Below the pieces are notes generated by a model, which searched no databases, was not told where the DNA came from, and saw only the letters and a program-made list of their open reading frames with translations. From Dickeya undicola (GTDB lineage: Bacteria > Pseudomonadota > Gammaproteobacteria > Enterobacterales > Enterobacteriaceae), in the NCBI RefSeq assembly GCF_000784735.1, contig NZ_JSYG01000010.1, positions 40,973-104,972 on the forward strand: DNA of 64,000 nucleotides. The letters run 5' to 3'. Position numbers and translations under genes: made by a program. Positions 54,248-63,473 of the stretch are shown one piece after another; position 1 is the first letter of the stretch, and every line of letters begins with the position of its first letter.

Positions 54248-55229
54248 TAAACCTTTTATTTCAGTGAGTATTAAGACATTCAATGAGGCGGAATGCATCG
54301 AACAAACTATCGATAGTATTCGCCGCCATATTGCGGATTATCCCCATAAAATTATTGTGGCTGATAGTTTATCCACCGACAACACGCAGCAACTGGCCAG
54401 CGCCAAAGGGGTAACCGTGGTGTCGCTGACGGAGCCGTCTGAACGCTGCTGCGGCGTGGGGCATCAGCTCGGCTATCTGTACAGCCAGGGCGATTATCTC
54501 CTGCTGATGGACGGCGATATGGTGCTGGAAGATGGCTTTATTGAGCAGGGTATTGCATTTTTAACGGCGCATCCAGACTACGCCGGTGTGGCTGGAACGG
54601 TAGAGATGGATGGCGCAGCAAACTATGAGTTTACATCCCGCAAGCAGCGCCTTCATAAAATATACCCGCTGGGCGACTGTGGTCATTTAGGCGGTGGGGG
54701 GTTATATCGCCGTTCGGCAATTGAAAAAATAGGTTATCTCACCAACCGCAGCTTACATGGGTATGAAGAGGCTGAATTAGGCATTCGTCTTCGTTATGCC
54801 CAATATAAATTGCATCGCCTTAATGTGCCTTATTTTCGCCACACTTCGTACACCATGCCGACATATAAAATGCTGCGCTATCGTTGGACCAACGGTTTTC
54901 TCTGGGCACCGGGTGAGCTGTTACGTAGTACATGGGGGAAGCCCTATTTTCGCGAAGCGTTACACATCGTTAAAAACGAGGCCGTGTTTGCAGTTTATCT
55001 GCTGGTGCTGTTGATGAGTTTGTTAACGTTCAATGTCAGCATGATTGGCGTAGCGTTGCTGCCGTTATTCGCTTTTATTGCCTTAAAAACGATAAAGAAC
55101 CGTTCACTGCTGAACGGATTACACAGCGTGATGAACCTGACTGCATTTTCTGCCGGATTGATCAAAGGGTTAAGCAGACCTGTGCGTAACCCGATGACAT
55201 CGCCAGCGAGCAAGGTTATTCATGAATAG
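54240..55229 (+). CDS. Family 2 glycosyltransferase
   Basis: A 329-residue GT-A transferase. SVSIKTFNEAECIEQTIDSI near residues 8-27 begins the fold, LLLMDGDMVLEDGF near 91-104 gives the DxD-type metal site, and LHGYEEAELGIRLRY near 173-187 is the acceptor/catalytic ED region. Two C-terminal membrane helices (near 255-295) anchor it. It adds a sugar to the lipid-linked unit. ATG 54240 overlaps the polymerase stop. Confidence 0.88.
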   Translation: MSDKPFISVSIKTFNEAECIEQTIDSIRRHIADYPHKIIVADSLSTDNTQQLASAKGVTVVSLTEPSERCCGVGHQLGYLYSQGDYLLLMDGDMVLEDGFIEQGIAFLTAHPDYAGVAGTVEMDGAANYEFTSRKQRLHKIYPLGDCGHLGGGGLYRRSAIEKIGYLTNRSLHGYEEAELGIRLRYAQYKLHRLNVPYFRHTSYTMPTYKMLRYRWTNGFLWAPGELLRSTWGKPYFREALHIVKNEAVFAVYLLVLLMSLLTFNVSMIGVALLPLFAFIALKTIKNRSLLNGLHSVMNLTAFSAGLIKGLSRPVRNPMTSPASKVIHE

Positions 55230-55235
55230 GCAGGT

Positions 55236-56450
55236 ATGATGAAAGTTTTATTAGTCAATAAATTCTTCTATATCAAGGGCGGCGCGGAGACGGTTTATTT
55301 TCAGGAAATCGATATGCTGAAAAAGGCTGGCGTTGAGGTGATTGATTTCTCAATGCAGCATGAAAATAACTTCCCGTCAGACTACTCATCCTATTTCGTT
55401 GATAAGGTGGATTATCATCAAAATAGCGGCGTGGTCGGTGCAATAAAAACGGCAGTGAACTTTATTCATAACGCTGAAGCAGGTAAGAAGTTACTGGCGT
55501 TATTGCGTAAAGAAAAGCCGGATATTGTTCATTTCCATAATATCTATCACCAGCTCACACCGTCATTGATTAAAATTGCCCGTCAGTTTGGGTGTAAAAC
55601 TGTGTTAACGGCTCATGACTATAAGATTATCTGCCCGTCGTACACCATGCTGCGCGATGGCAAGGTCTGTGACGCCTGTTTAACCGGCTCGGTATTTAAC
55701 GCTTTTAAATATCGTTGCCAGCAAGGCTCAGCCTCGAAAAGCCTGCTGCTTTCGCTAGAGGGGGCCTGGCAGAATGTCGCCAAAAATTATCCGGTGTTGG
55801 ATGCGATCATTTCACCCAGCGAATTTTTGCGTAGCCAATTAATTCGCAAGCTGCCGAATGCCCGTATCGACGTGATGGTGAACGGCATTGATGACAGCCT
55901 GCCAGTGACGGATGTTGAAGACGATGGCTATTTTCTTTTTATTGGTCGCCTGAGCCGGGAAAAAGGCGTGGCAACGTTAGCCCGAGCGCACCAGCAAATG
56001 CACAATCAGGTTCCGCTAAAAATTGCAGGCAGCGGGCCGCTGTATGATGAGCTGGCCGCACAATTTCCGAATGCAGAATTCCTCGGCTATAAACAACAGG
56101 GCGAAGAACTCAACCAGCTGATTAAACGTGCACGCGCGGTGGTAGTTCCTTCCGAATATTATGAGAACTGCTCAATGTCGGTACTGGAAGCGATGGCGTT
56201 TGCTAAACCCGTCGTTGGCGGGCGTATTGGCGGCATTCCCGAACAAATTCGCAATAATGTAGACGGCATTTTATTCGAACCCGGTAACGTGCAGGCATTA
56301 GCCGATGTCCTGGATTACCTGGCATTGAATCCGCTGAAAGCCAGAGAAATGGGATTAAATGCGCGTCAGCGTCTTAGCGAAAAATATTCACTACGTAAAC
56401 ACACAGCATCTTTATTGGCACTCTATCAGGAATTATTAACCGAAAAATAA
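55236..56450 (+). CDS. Family 4 glycosyltransferase
   Basis: A 404-residue GT-B transferase. The N-terminal NKFFYIKGGAETVYFQE loop near residues 7-23 is typical of GT4. HFHNIYHQL and TAHDYKIICPSY follow, and the C-terminal nucleotide-sugar motif is FIGRLSREKGVATLARAH ... VVPSEYYENCSMSVLEAMAFAKPVV (EX7E, Glu near 314 and 322). A CxxC-like pair (KVCDACLTG) near 143-150 is common in this subgroup. Start could be the second Met codon. Soluble, acting at the inner face. Confidence 0.88.
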   Translation: MMKVLLVNKFFYIKGGAETVYFQEIDMLKKAGVEVIDFSMQHENNFPSDYSSYFVDKVDYHQNSGVVGAIKTAVNFIHNAEAGKKLLALLRKEKPDIVHFHNIYHQLTPSLIKIARQFGCKTVLTAHDYKIICPSYTMLRDGKVCDACLTGSVFNAFKYRCQQGSASKSLLLSLEGAWQNVAKNYPVLDAIISPSEFLRSQLIRKLPNARIDVMVNGIDDSLPVTDVEDDGYFLFIGRLSREKGVATLARAHQQMHNQVPLKIAGSGPLYDELAAQFPNAEFLGYKQQGEELNQLIKRARAVVVPSEYYENCSMSVLEAMAFAKPVVGGRIGGIPEQIRNNVDGILFEPGNVQALADVLDYLALNPLKAREMGLNARQRLSEKYSLRKHTASLLALYQELLTEK

Positions 56451-56452
56451 TT

Positions 56453-57565
56453 ATGACTACGAAAATTACCGTTCTGGGAACACGTGGCATTCCAAACGTG
56501 TTAGGCGGTGTGGAAACGCATTGCCAAAATTTATACCCGACTATTAAACAGCAATTTGACGTGGATATTTGCGTTCTCGCACGTTCACCTTATGTTAATT
56601 ATAAAGCATCACAGTATCAGGGCGTTATGACGCGCGCGTTATTAGCGCCGAAGAAACGTTCATTAGAAGCCATCGTCCATTCGGTACTGGCGGCATTTAT
56701 CACCTGCTTTGATCATTCCACGGTAGTGCATGTCCACGCGATTGGCCCAGGGTTGGTGGTGCCGCTTCTGCGTTTGCTGGGTAAAAAAGTGGTTTTTACG
56801 CATCACGGCCCGGACTATGACCGCCAAAAGTGGGGATTCCTGGCAAAGAAAGTGTTGTTGCTGGGTGAAAAGGTGGCCGTGAAATATGCCAATGAAGTGA
56901 TTGTGATCTCCGAAGTTATTAATAATATGATCAAACAAAAATATGGCCGAAATGATGCTCATCTTATTTATAACGGTGTGAATTTATCTCAGCGATTAAC
57001 ACCGGATGTTATCACTCAAACACTGGTGCGTTTTTCTCTTCAGCCACAAAATTATTTGGTTGCGGTGAGCCGCTTCGTGGAAGAAAAAGGCCTGCACGAT
57101 CTCATTGCAGCCTATAAGCAATCAGGTATTTCGATGCCCTTGGTTTTGGTTGGCGATGCTGATCACCCCACCGCGTATAGTATGCGGTTAAAACAGTTAG
57201 CTCATGACACCCCCAATGTGGTCTTAACCGGATTTTTACAAGGTCATGAACTGCAAACTGTCTTTTCACAGGCTAAACTCTTTGTGATGCCTTCATACCA
57301 TGAAGGGTTACCCATTGCGTTGCTGGAGGCCATGTCGTTTTCATTACCTGTCGTGGTCAGCAATATTCCCGCTAATCTGGAGGTGAAATTAGCACCAGAC
57401 ACCTATTTTAATGTTGGAGACGTGGCGGATTTATCCGAAAAAATTGCACAGCGCTCTAAATCATTTGCTGTTGATTACTCTGAATATTTACAAAGGTATA
57501 ATTGGAAAAAAATCGCGCAACAAACAATGGCGGTTTATACCTCAGTCAATAGGTCAATGAGTTAA
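56453..57565 (+). CDS. Family 4 glycosyltransferase, rhamnosyltransferase-like
   Basis: A 370-residue GT-B enzyme. It opens with ITVLGTRGIPNVLGGVETH near residues 5-23, a signature of the DUF1972/rhamnosyltransferase-type GT4 group. FTHHGPDYDRQKWG is near 119-132, the C-terminal half has AVSRFVEEKGLHDLIAAY, and the EX7E motif lies in PSYHEGLPIALLEAMSF. The sugar is not certain. It follows the previous transferase by 2 nt. Confidence 0.87.
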   Translation: MTTKITVLGTRGIPNVLGGVETHCQNLYPTIKQQFDVDICVLARSPYVNYKASQYQGVMTRALLAPKKRSLEAIVHSVLAAFITCFDHSTVVHVHAIGPGLVVPLLRLLGKKVVFTHHGPDYDRQKWGFLAKKVLLLGEKVAVKYANEVIVISEVINNMIKQKYGRNDAHLIYNGVNLSQRLTPDVITQTLVRFSLQPQNYLVAVSRFVEEKGLHDLIAAYKQSGISMPLVLVGDADHPTAYSMRLKQLAHDTPNVVLTGFLQGHELQTVFSQAKLFVMPSYHEGLPIALLEAMSFSLPVVVSNIPANLEVKLAPDTYFNVGDVADLSEKIAQRSKSFAVDYSEYLQRYNWKKIAQQTMAVYTSVNRSMS

Positions 57566-57583
57566 TAAATCAATAGGTAAATA

Positions 57584-57991
57584 GTGAACGAATCGAATCA
57601 ACGTCCGTTAGTCATTGAACGCTTCTATGAAGCCCTTGATGGGAACATCGACACAGAACTTAACCTGGAACAACGGCAGGCGGTTGAACAGGCGGTGTTG
57701 TCGATCACAGCAGCGTCAATGCACTGGGTCGACGTGCGTAAGAGTTTCCCTTTCTTTAGCCGACGCTATTATTTCGTCTTTTTATTTGGCCAGGATCACC
57801 GTAAACGTCCTCGTAAAGAATCGACGCTGTTTTGCATACTGATGACGGCGTTGATTCTGTTTACCTGCCTGTTCTGTACGCTTGCGGCGCTATTAACGCT
57901 GTACATGATTAAGTCTGCCTTGGGTATTGATATTTTCCCACATTTCCACTTAGGGATTTGGGATTGGTGGCTCAGACTGAAGGATCACTGA
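57584..57991 (+). CDS. Small membrane protein of the EPS cluster
   Basis: A 135-residue protein, GTG start. Its N-terminal half is soluble and acidic (RPLVIERFYEALDGNIDTELNLEQRQAVEQAV excerpt ALDGNIDTEL), then VDVRKSFPFFSRRYYFVFLFG, a basic stretch, and one or two membrane helices near residues 84-112. I recall similar short proteins in EPS loci of Vibrio and Shewanella, sometimes mislabelled as a shikimate-pathway transferase, but no function is known. It lies between the glycosyltransferases and the secreted DUF4832-like gene. Confidence 0.7.
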   Translation: MNESNQRPLVIERFYEALDGNIDTELNLEQRQAVEQAVLSITAASMHWVDVRKSFPFFSRRYYFVFLFGQDHRKRPRKESTLFCILMTALILFTCLFCTLAALLTLYMIKSALGIDIFPHFHLGIWDWWLRLKDH

Positions 57992-58029
57992 CCTCCGGTT
58001 TCTACTGACGTGGAAATAAGGAGTCTTAG

Positions 58030-59424
58030 ATGAATCTTAAAATGGTTGCGGTAGGAGGTTTATTATTTTCTGTAGTGGGTGTGGCTGGTGGCACGATGAC
58101 AACTGTCACGCCCAAAGAACTAAATGGTCCGTTAACAAACCCTGGCAATGGCATTGCCAGTTTTAACCAAGGTAATGGTGCAACATTGTCGCTGGCTGAT
58201 TATCCCGACACCGGCATTGAATATGATCGCCTGTACTGGAGTGAGCTGGAGCCGGTAGAAGGCCAGTATAACTTTCAACTGGTGGATGCCATATTCGAAC
58301 TGGCGAGCCAGCATCAACCGGCAATGAGTGTGGGGCTGCGTTTTATGGCGCTTGATGAGCCAGCCAGTGGCTCTAAAATTCCTGACTGGCTGATACAAAA
58401 AGGCATTAAAGGCGAATGGACGCCGGACAAAAAAACCTTTGTGCCGGATTGGGATGACCCGGTATTTATCGAATACAGCCAGCGTTTGCTCAATGCTTTT
58501 GGTCAACGCTATGACGGTAATTCAAATCTGGCTTATATCGATATTGGGTTGGTGGGGTCATGGGGGGAATGGCACAACAGTAATTTCCCGACCATTAAGC
58601 CGCTGCTTGAGCGTTATACCTCAGCCCAGCTAGGTCAGTACGTAAACATGTATTTTGCGGCCTTTCCCAACAGCCCCAAAGTCATGCTGATTAATGGTGG
58701 TGATACCCTGGCAAACGCGGTGAAGCAAGGAGCAGGATGGCGCGCTGACTGCCTGGGCGACTGGCATAATTTTTCGACAACGTGGAGCCATATGCAGGAT
58801 GATTATCCCCAGCGGTTACAAAATGCGGCAGCGCTTTATCCAGCCTTTACTACTGCGTGGCAACGTGCGCCGGTGAGCCTGGAAATTTGTGGCTATATGT
58901 CAGAGTGGCGGAGCGTTCAGCACTATACGCGTGTGCAAGTGCAGGCAACCTTTGATTGGGCGTTGGCACAACACGCCAGTACCATTAATCTTAAGTCGCG
59001 TAGCGTGCCGAGGATGTATCGGGATATTGTAGACAATGCGCTGACCAGGCTCGGCTATCGCTTCCGTCTGGCTTCGTTGACGCATGAGTCCGAATTGATG
59101 CAAGGGCAGAGTCTGACACTAAATAATCAGTGGGTGAACGATGGCGTAGCACCTATTTATCGGAAATATGATGTGGCCTATCGCGTGGTGAATGACGACA
59201 GCAGCGTGATGAGCATGGGAAAAGCCTCTGATGATATTCGCGCCTGGTTACCGGGGACGCATACGTCCGTCTATCAATTGGCAATGCCGGAATCACTGCC
59301 AGCCGGGCGATATAATATCGATGTGGCAATGCTGGATAAAAAGGGCGTATCACGAATTAATCTCGCCAACGAGGGTAAACAGTCCGACGGTTGGTATCGG
59401 ATTTCCACAGTAACGGTGCACTGA
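58030..59424 (+). CDS. Secreted DUF4832-like glycosidase-fold protein
   Basis: A 464-residue exported protein with signal MNLKMVAVGGLLFSVVGVAGG. The first 330 residues look like a TIM barrel of the beta-galactosidase/GH42 type: YDRLYWSELEPVEGQYNF near 57-74, VGLRFMALDEPASG, and YIDIGLVGSWGEWHNS near 173-188, where the Glu of WGEW is in the acid/base position of related hydrolases. The C-terminal 120 residues form a beta-sandwich (DUF4832 style). In an EPS operon it may trim or cleave the polymer during export. No enzyme activity is established for this family that I know of. Confidence 0.72.
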   Translation: MNLKMVAVGGLLFSVVGVAGGTMTTVTPKELNGPLTNPGNGIASFNQGNGATLSLADYPDTGIEYDRLYWSELEPVEGQYNFQLVDAIFELASQHQPAMSVGLRFMALDEPASGSKIPDWLIQKGIKGEWTPDKKTFVPDWDDPVFIEYSQRLLNAFGQRYDGNSNLAYIDIGLVGSWGEWHNSNFPTIKPLLERYTSAQLGQYVNMYFAAFPNSPKVMLINGGDTLANAVKQGAGWRADCLGDWHNFSTTWSHMQDDYPQRLQNAAALYPAFTTAWQRAPVSLEICGYMSEWRSVQHYTRVQVQATFDWALAQHASTINLKSRSVPRMYRDIVDNALTRLGYRFRLASLTHESELMQGQSLTLNNQWVNDGVAPIYRKYDVAYRVVNDDSSVMSMGKASDDIRAWLPGTHTSVYQLAMPESLPAGRYNIDVAMLDKKGVSRINLANEGKQSDGWYRISTVTVH

Positions 59425-59450
59425 GCACGGAATAATAAACAGATAATGAT

Positions 59451-59951
59451 ATGCTGAACAATATTAGCCATGTATGGCGAGAAGTAAAAACGGCGGGCAG
59501 TATTAAATCCAAACTGGTGATATTACTGTTCCGCCTTGCAACCCTTTATCAGTCATCAAATACGCTGCTGAAAGTTATCAGCATTCCTTTTGTTGCCCTG
59601 AATAAAGTGATGAATGAATGGCTGTTTTGTGTGGAAATTCCGCACAAAACCAAAATCGGCTTTGGGCTAAAAATATATCATCCACACTGCATTGTGGTGA
59701 ATGCTGACGTCGTTATTGGGGAAAACTGTACGTTACGCCAGGGGGTAACCATTGGCAGCGTAATAAACCGTGAAGGTCAGGTCACGAAAAGTCCGGTGCT
59801 GGGTAATCAGGTGGAGCTGGGGGCCAATGCTATTCTGTTGGGTGATATTACATTAGGCGATAACGTAAAAGTGGGGGCCGGAACTGTGGTCACCAAGAGC
59901 CTGGCTGCGGGAAAGGTGGTTGTAGGGGCTGGGGTTAGGGAATTGAATTGA
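59451..59951 (+). CDS. WcaB/CysE-like acetyltransferase of the EPS cluster
   Basis: A 166-residue hexapeptide-repeat acetyltransferase. The N-terminal helical part is followed by a left-handed beta helix: IYHPHCIVVNADVVIGENCTLRQGVTIGS near 75-103 and LGNQVELGANAILLGDITLGDNVKVGAGTVV near 118-148. It resembles WcaB (162 residues) and serine acetyltransferase but lacks the longer CysE N-terminal domain. It probably O-acetylates the EPS repeat. Last gene of the operon, with no clear terminator after it. Confidence 0.85.
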   Translation: MLNNISHVWREVKTAGSIKSKLVILLFRLATLYQSSNTLLKVISIPFVALNKVMNEWLFCVEIPHKTKIGFGLKIYHPHCIVVNADVVIGENCTLRQGVTIGSVINREGQVTKSPVLGNQVELGANAILLGDITLGDNVKVGAGTVVTKSLAAGKVVVGAGVRELN

Positions 59952-60277
59952 GTGTGCGCTTATTTTTGTGCGGGTGTAATGAGACGGAAGGTTACAGACG
60001 GTAGTGATCGTCTATGGGCTAAATAATGATGACGGACTCGGGAACATTCAGTTTTCTATTAAGTTGAAATGTAGCATGAATTTTAACCACGACTGTTGTC
60101 AGTACTGTGGTGTGCATCATATTTTCATTGTTATATCAAAAGGATAGTTTTCATGTGCGCGACAAACATCCGGCTCATTCCTTCGGTTCGGTTCCCTATG
60201 ATGTCGATAAATCGTAATGACATTAGCGTTACGATGCCTGTATGATTAATATCCAGAGTGTAGGCCGGAGGAACATC
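59952..60277 (+). other. Gap between EPS operon and toxin-antitoxin pair
   Basis: About 325 nt with no gene recognised. It contains the predicted promoter/operator of the toxin-antitoxin operon near its end: ATCGTAA (60211-60217) and TTACGAT (60229-60235), a perfect 7-bp inverted repeat around an 11-nt centre that itself contains TAATGACATTA. Confidence 0.5.
60211..60235. promoter_or_regulatory. Candidate autoregulatory operator of tacAT
   Basis: ATCGTAA-N11-TTACGAT, 42 nt upstream of the antitoxin start. DUF1778/GNAT pairs repress their own promoters through such palindromes. Confidence 0.5.
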
Positions 60278-61065
<788 letters not shown>

Positions 61066-61315
61066 GATTGCGTTCGTGAGTTTCAAAAAATGAATGGTTT
61101 GTTTTACAGGGGTACTTACACATACCCATTTTGAAAAATGTGTAGGAGAATGTGGATTCTGTGGTTGATGAGGATGGCTGGTGACAGTGGAATATTAATT
61201 TAATCGATACCTTTTTTAAAATTGATGAAGAATCTTAAAGTATGTGGTAACCTTAAATGACTCTAATATTATTTTAAATAAATACGTCATTAATAATGGT
61301 TATCTAAGGCATATC

Positions 61316-61804
61316 ATGAGTAAAGTAGAAAAAGAAATATCTTCAATAACACCAGTTATAAAAGCAACAAAAGCATTCTCAAATATAAAAGTTAAGGATG
61401 AAGATATATCCAATATTAAGGGAGCTAAGTTTTCTAAAAATACTAAATATGCAAAATTCATTTATGGTTATTTTGATTTTGAGGGACATGAATATAGCTT
61501 CATGGATTGTACATCAGATGTTATGGGCTTACATCAAATATCAACAGTTTTTAATTTTAAGTTAAATAGAGGATATGAAAAGTTTAAGTTGTTCAAGGCA
61601 GTGGATAAATTAAATGAAACGAGGATTGGAATAAAGGCATCCATAGATTTAATTGAATCTTCATCTGCAAGAATAAAATTCTCATTAGAAATGATATCTG
61701 TTGGTGAAGAAATAACAAAAGATAAAATTGTGGTGAGTATGAATATATTATCCTCATCCCCTGATGCTTTCTGGGAGATCATCTCAGATATCAGGGAGTC
61801 GTGA
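61316..61804 (+). CDS. Unknown protein, weak YbjN-like pattern
   Basis: A 162-residue, Lys/Ile/Ser-rich, AT-rich gene. The C-terminal 85 residues (FNFKL...FKAVDKLNETRIGIKASIDL...FSLEMISVGEEITKDKIVVSMNIL...DAFWEII) follow the pattern of YbjN/type III chaperone-like folds: a helix with LN, two beta-strands, and an acidic helix. This is a weak match by eye and not a family assignment. ATG 61316 follows TAAGGCATATC; a GTG-initiated frame opens 24 codons earlier. It ends 1 nt before the next gene, so the two form an operon. Base composition unlike the backbone suggests transfer. Confidence 0.65.
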   Translation: MSKVEKEISSITPVIKATKAFSNIKVKDEDISNIKGAKFSKNTKYAKFIYGYFDFEGHEYSFMDCTSDVMGLHQISTVFNFKLNRGYEKFKLFKAVDKLNETRIGIKASIDLIESSSARIKFSLEMISVGEEITKDKIVVSMNILSSSPDAFWEIISDIRES

Positions 61805-61805
61805 C

Positions 61806-62276
61806 ATGACATGGTCAAAGGCTCTAATATTTATATTGAATACGATGCTTACAACACTTATTTTTTTTATTATATCTAGCTACGCCATTGATTTGAAACT
61901 AGCTTGTGGTGTGTATGCGTGTTACATACTCATATATATGTTTGTCTCTGATTTTATTAGCGGTCTTGATAGAAAAACCACATCAAATATTTTAAAGAAA
62001 GAGAAAGAAGTACTTTGTAAGAAATTAGATGATTATAAGTCTTGCATGAAGGATGCTCATCATAAAGCTGTTTATTGCCTTACGCCTGGTAAAAAAGCGA
62101 CTGAGATCAGATATGAGATTCAAATATTGGTTAATGTATTATCTGATGTTGCATTTGGAGAAAGAGAGTCAAGTAATGATTATTCTCCTATGACAAGGGG
62201 AGATAAGAAGCCAAGAGTTGAATCCGAAGATGTGACAGTTTTTGAAACCTTAAGTGCGGGCAATAAGCGAGGATGA
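61806..62276 (+). CDS. Unknown two-helix membrane protein
   Basis: A 156-residue protein with two N-terminal membrane helices (near residues 6-24 and 30-50), then a charged helical segment (LDRKTTSNILKKEKEVLCKKLDDYKSCM, excerpt ILKKEKEVLCKKLDDY) that could be a coiled coil. A cytosolic domain without a known motif and a polar tail follow. I do not recognise it. AT-rich like its upstream partner; the pair may work together at the membrane, but no function can be claimed. Confidence 0.6.
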   Translation: MTWSKALIFILNTMLTTLIFFIISSYAIDLKLACGVYACYILIYMFVSDFISGLDRKTTSNILKKEKEVLCKKLDDYKSCMKDAHHKAVYCLTPGKKATEIRYEIQILVNVLSDVAFGERESSNDYSPMTRGDKKPRVESEDVTVFETLSAGNKRG

Positions 62277-62506
62277 TTGTTGATAAACCTACATTGTCTT
62301 TGACATTACGTTTTTTGACTGTCATCTGTGATACACAAGGGCCGTCTTGAAGGGCGGTTGTTGTGAGGGTACTGTAAGAGCCAACGCTCTTCTGAACCGT
62401 GGTAATGTAAGTATTCTGATAAACTACACCATCCATTTTTTGAGATATATTTCAAAAGTATATTTTCCGAGATTGCTATACGAAAAATTCGACTCACTGA
62501 GTACTA

Positions 62507-62766
62507 TTAGTGCCCCTCAAATCCCTCAAAAATCAGATTAATAGCATCCTTTATCTCATCGGTATACTCGCCATGATCCGCGATAGTTTCGCTAATGACC
62601 CCACTGGAATGCTCGATAGTTCAGTGGTCATCAGCCGATAATCTTCGCCGTCGATGCGGATCTGCGGAAACAACGTCTTATTCACTTTCTCAGACAGGTG
62701 ATCCGATTTATCATTAGTAGACTGATAATTTTCGTTGCTTACGGAAATGCTAATTCGGTGTTTCAT
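62507..62766 (-). pseudogene. ccdA-ccdB fusion relic
   Basis: The first 15 residues ([15 protein letters not shown]) match the start of CcdA antitoxin (MKQRITVTVDSDSYQ). The frame then runs directly into the C-terminal half of CcdB toxin: [14 protein letters not shown], then [20 protein letters not shown] (E. coli: LSDKVSRELYP, HIGDESWRMMTTDMASVPV). After PV a one-base deletion breaks the frame; the shifted frame continues [27 protein letters not shown], matching the CcdB end (IKNAINLMFWGI), and stops at 62507. An internal deletion joined antitoxin start to toxin end, then a frameshift followed. Not functional. Confidence 0.8.
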
Positions 62767-62780
62767 TACCGCACCCCTTT

Positions 62781-63029
62781 TTATCCAAGCGCTTTATATT
62801 TTATAGGGATCTTGGCAACAATGCCGGAGGGGTCGAGAGAAAGCAAACGGGCGATGTGGATAAATTCCACAATATCTAACCTTCTCTCTCCATTCTCAAC
62901 TTTAGCGATGAACGATTGAGGGCGATCCAGCGCGAGCGCCAAGTTTCCCTGTGTGATGCCTTTGGCAATCCGTGCTTCACGCAATGCCTTGATAACGATT
63001 TGATATTCATCAGAGTAAATAGAAGCCAT
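62781..63029 (-). CDS. XRE-family regulator, copy 1
   Basis: An 82-residue Cro/CI-type helix-turn-helix protein: [41 protein letters not shown] spans residues 16-56 (HTH near [18 protein letters not shown]). It is a clear paralogue of the protein encoded at 63114-63368 (MASIYS-EYQ-VIK-LREARI shared). A 15-bp palindrome lies 51 nt upstream of its start. It probably represses its own promoter. No toxin partner is adjacent except the ccd relic. Confidence 0.85.
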   Translation of the reverse strand: MASIYSDEYQIVIKALREARIAKGITQGNLALALDRPQSFIAKVENGERRLDIVEFIHIARLLSLDPSGIVAKIPIKYKALG

Positions 63030-63079
63030 CGATTCAACCCCATAACATTTGGGATCAAATATCAGTTGCTTAATGCTTT

Positions 63080-63094
63080 ATCCCAAAATGGGAT
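63080..63094. promoter_or_regulatory. Operator of XRE copy 1
   Basis: ATCCCAAAATGGGAT, a perfect palindrome about an A centre, identical to the site at 63422-63436. A related half-site (TTTGGGATCAAAT) is at 63048-63060. Confidence 0.7.
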
Positions 63095-63113
63095 GATTAG
63101 ACGTTTGCGTTGA

Positions 63114-63368
63114 TTACTTAATGTTATCTTCCTGTATTTTATGCACTATTTTTTCTAAAACTGTGGATGCATCTACAGATAGCAGGTGGGCTATGTGGGC
63201 AAACTCGACAACATCCAGCCTACGTTCCCCACTCTCGATTTTGGCTACAAAAGACTGAGGTCGACCTAAAGCGTTGGCTAAGTTTTCTTGGGTTATGCCT
63301 TGTTTGATTCTGGCCTCCCGCAAAATTTTTATAACTGATTGATATTCTAATGAATAAATCGATGCCAT
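63114..63368 (-). CDS. XRE-family regulator, copy 2
   Basis: An 84-residue helix-turn-helix protein: LREARIKQGITQENLANALGRPQSFVAKIESGERRLDVVEFAHIA (excerpt GITQENLANALGRPQSF). It is roughly 65% identical to copy 1 by eye. ATG 63368 gives the same MASIYS start as copy 1; the frame opens 13 codons earlier. Tandem duplication together with its operator is indicated. It is divergent from the Ner/SfsB-like gene and may control it. Confidence 0.85.
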   Translation of the reverse strand: MASIYSLEYQSVIKILREARIKQGITQENLANALGRPQSFVAKIESGERRLDVVEFAHIAHLLSVDASTVLEKIVHKIQEDNIK

Positions 63369-63421
63369 TTTGGTGACCTTGAGTGATATCCCAAAATCGA
63401 ATATCAACCATTTTCTTTTTT

Positions 63422-63436
63422 ATCCCAAAATGGGAT
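63422..63436. promoter_or_regulatory. Operator of XRE copy 2 and the SfsB-like gene
   Basis: ATCCCAAAATGGGAT, identical to the site at 63080-63094, lies 54 nt upstream of XRE copy 2 and 38 nt upstream of the plus-strand SfsB-like gene, in the divergent gap. A half-site ATCCCAAAATCG is near 63388. Confidence 0.7.
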
Positions 63437-63473
63437 AATTGGGTTAATTCACCTAGAGGGAGAGGTTAGATAA

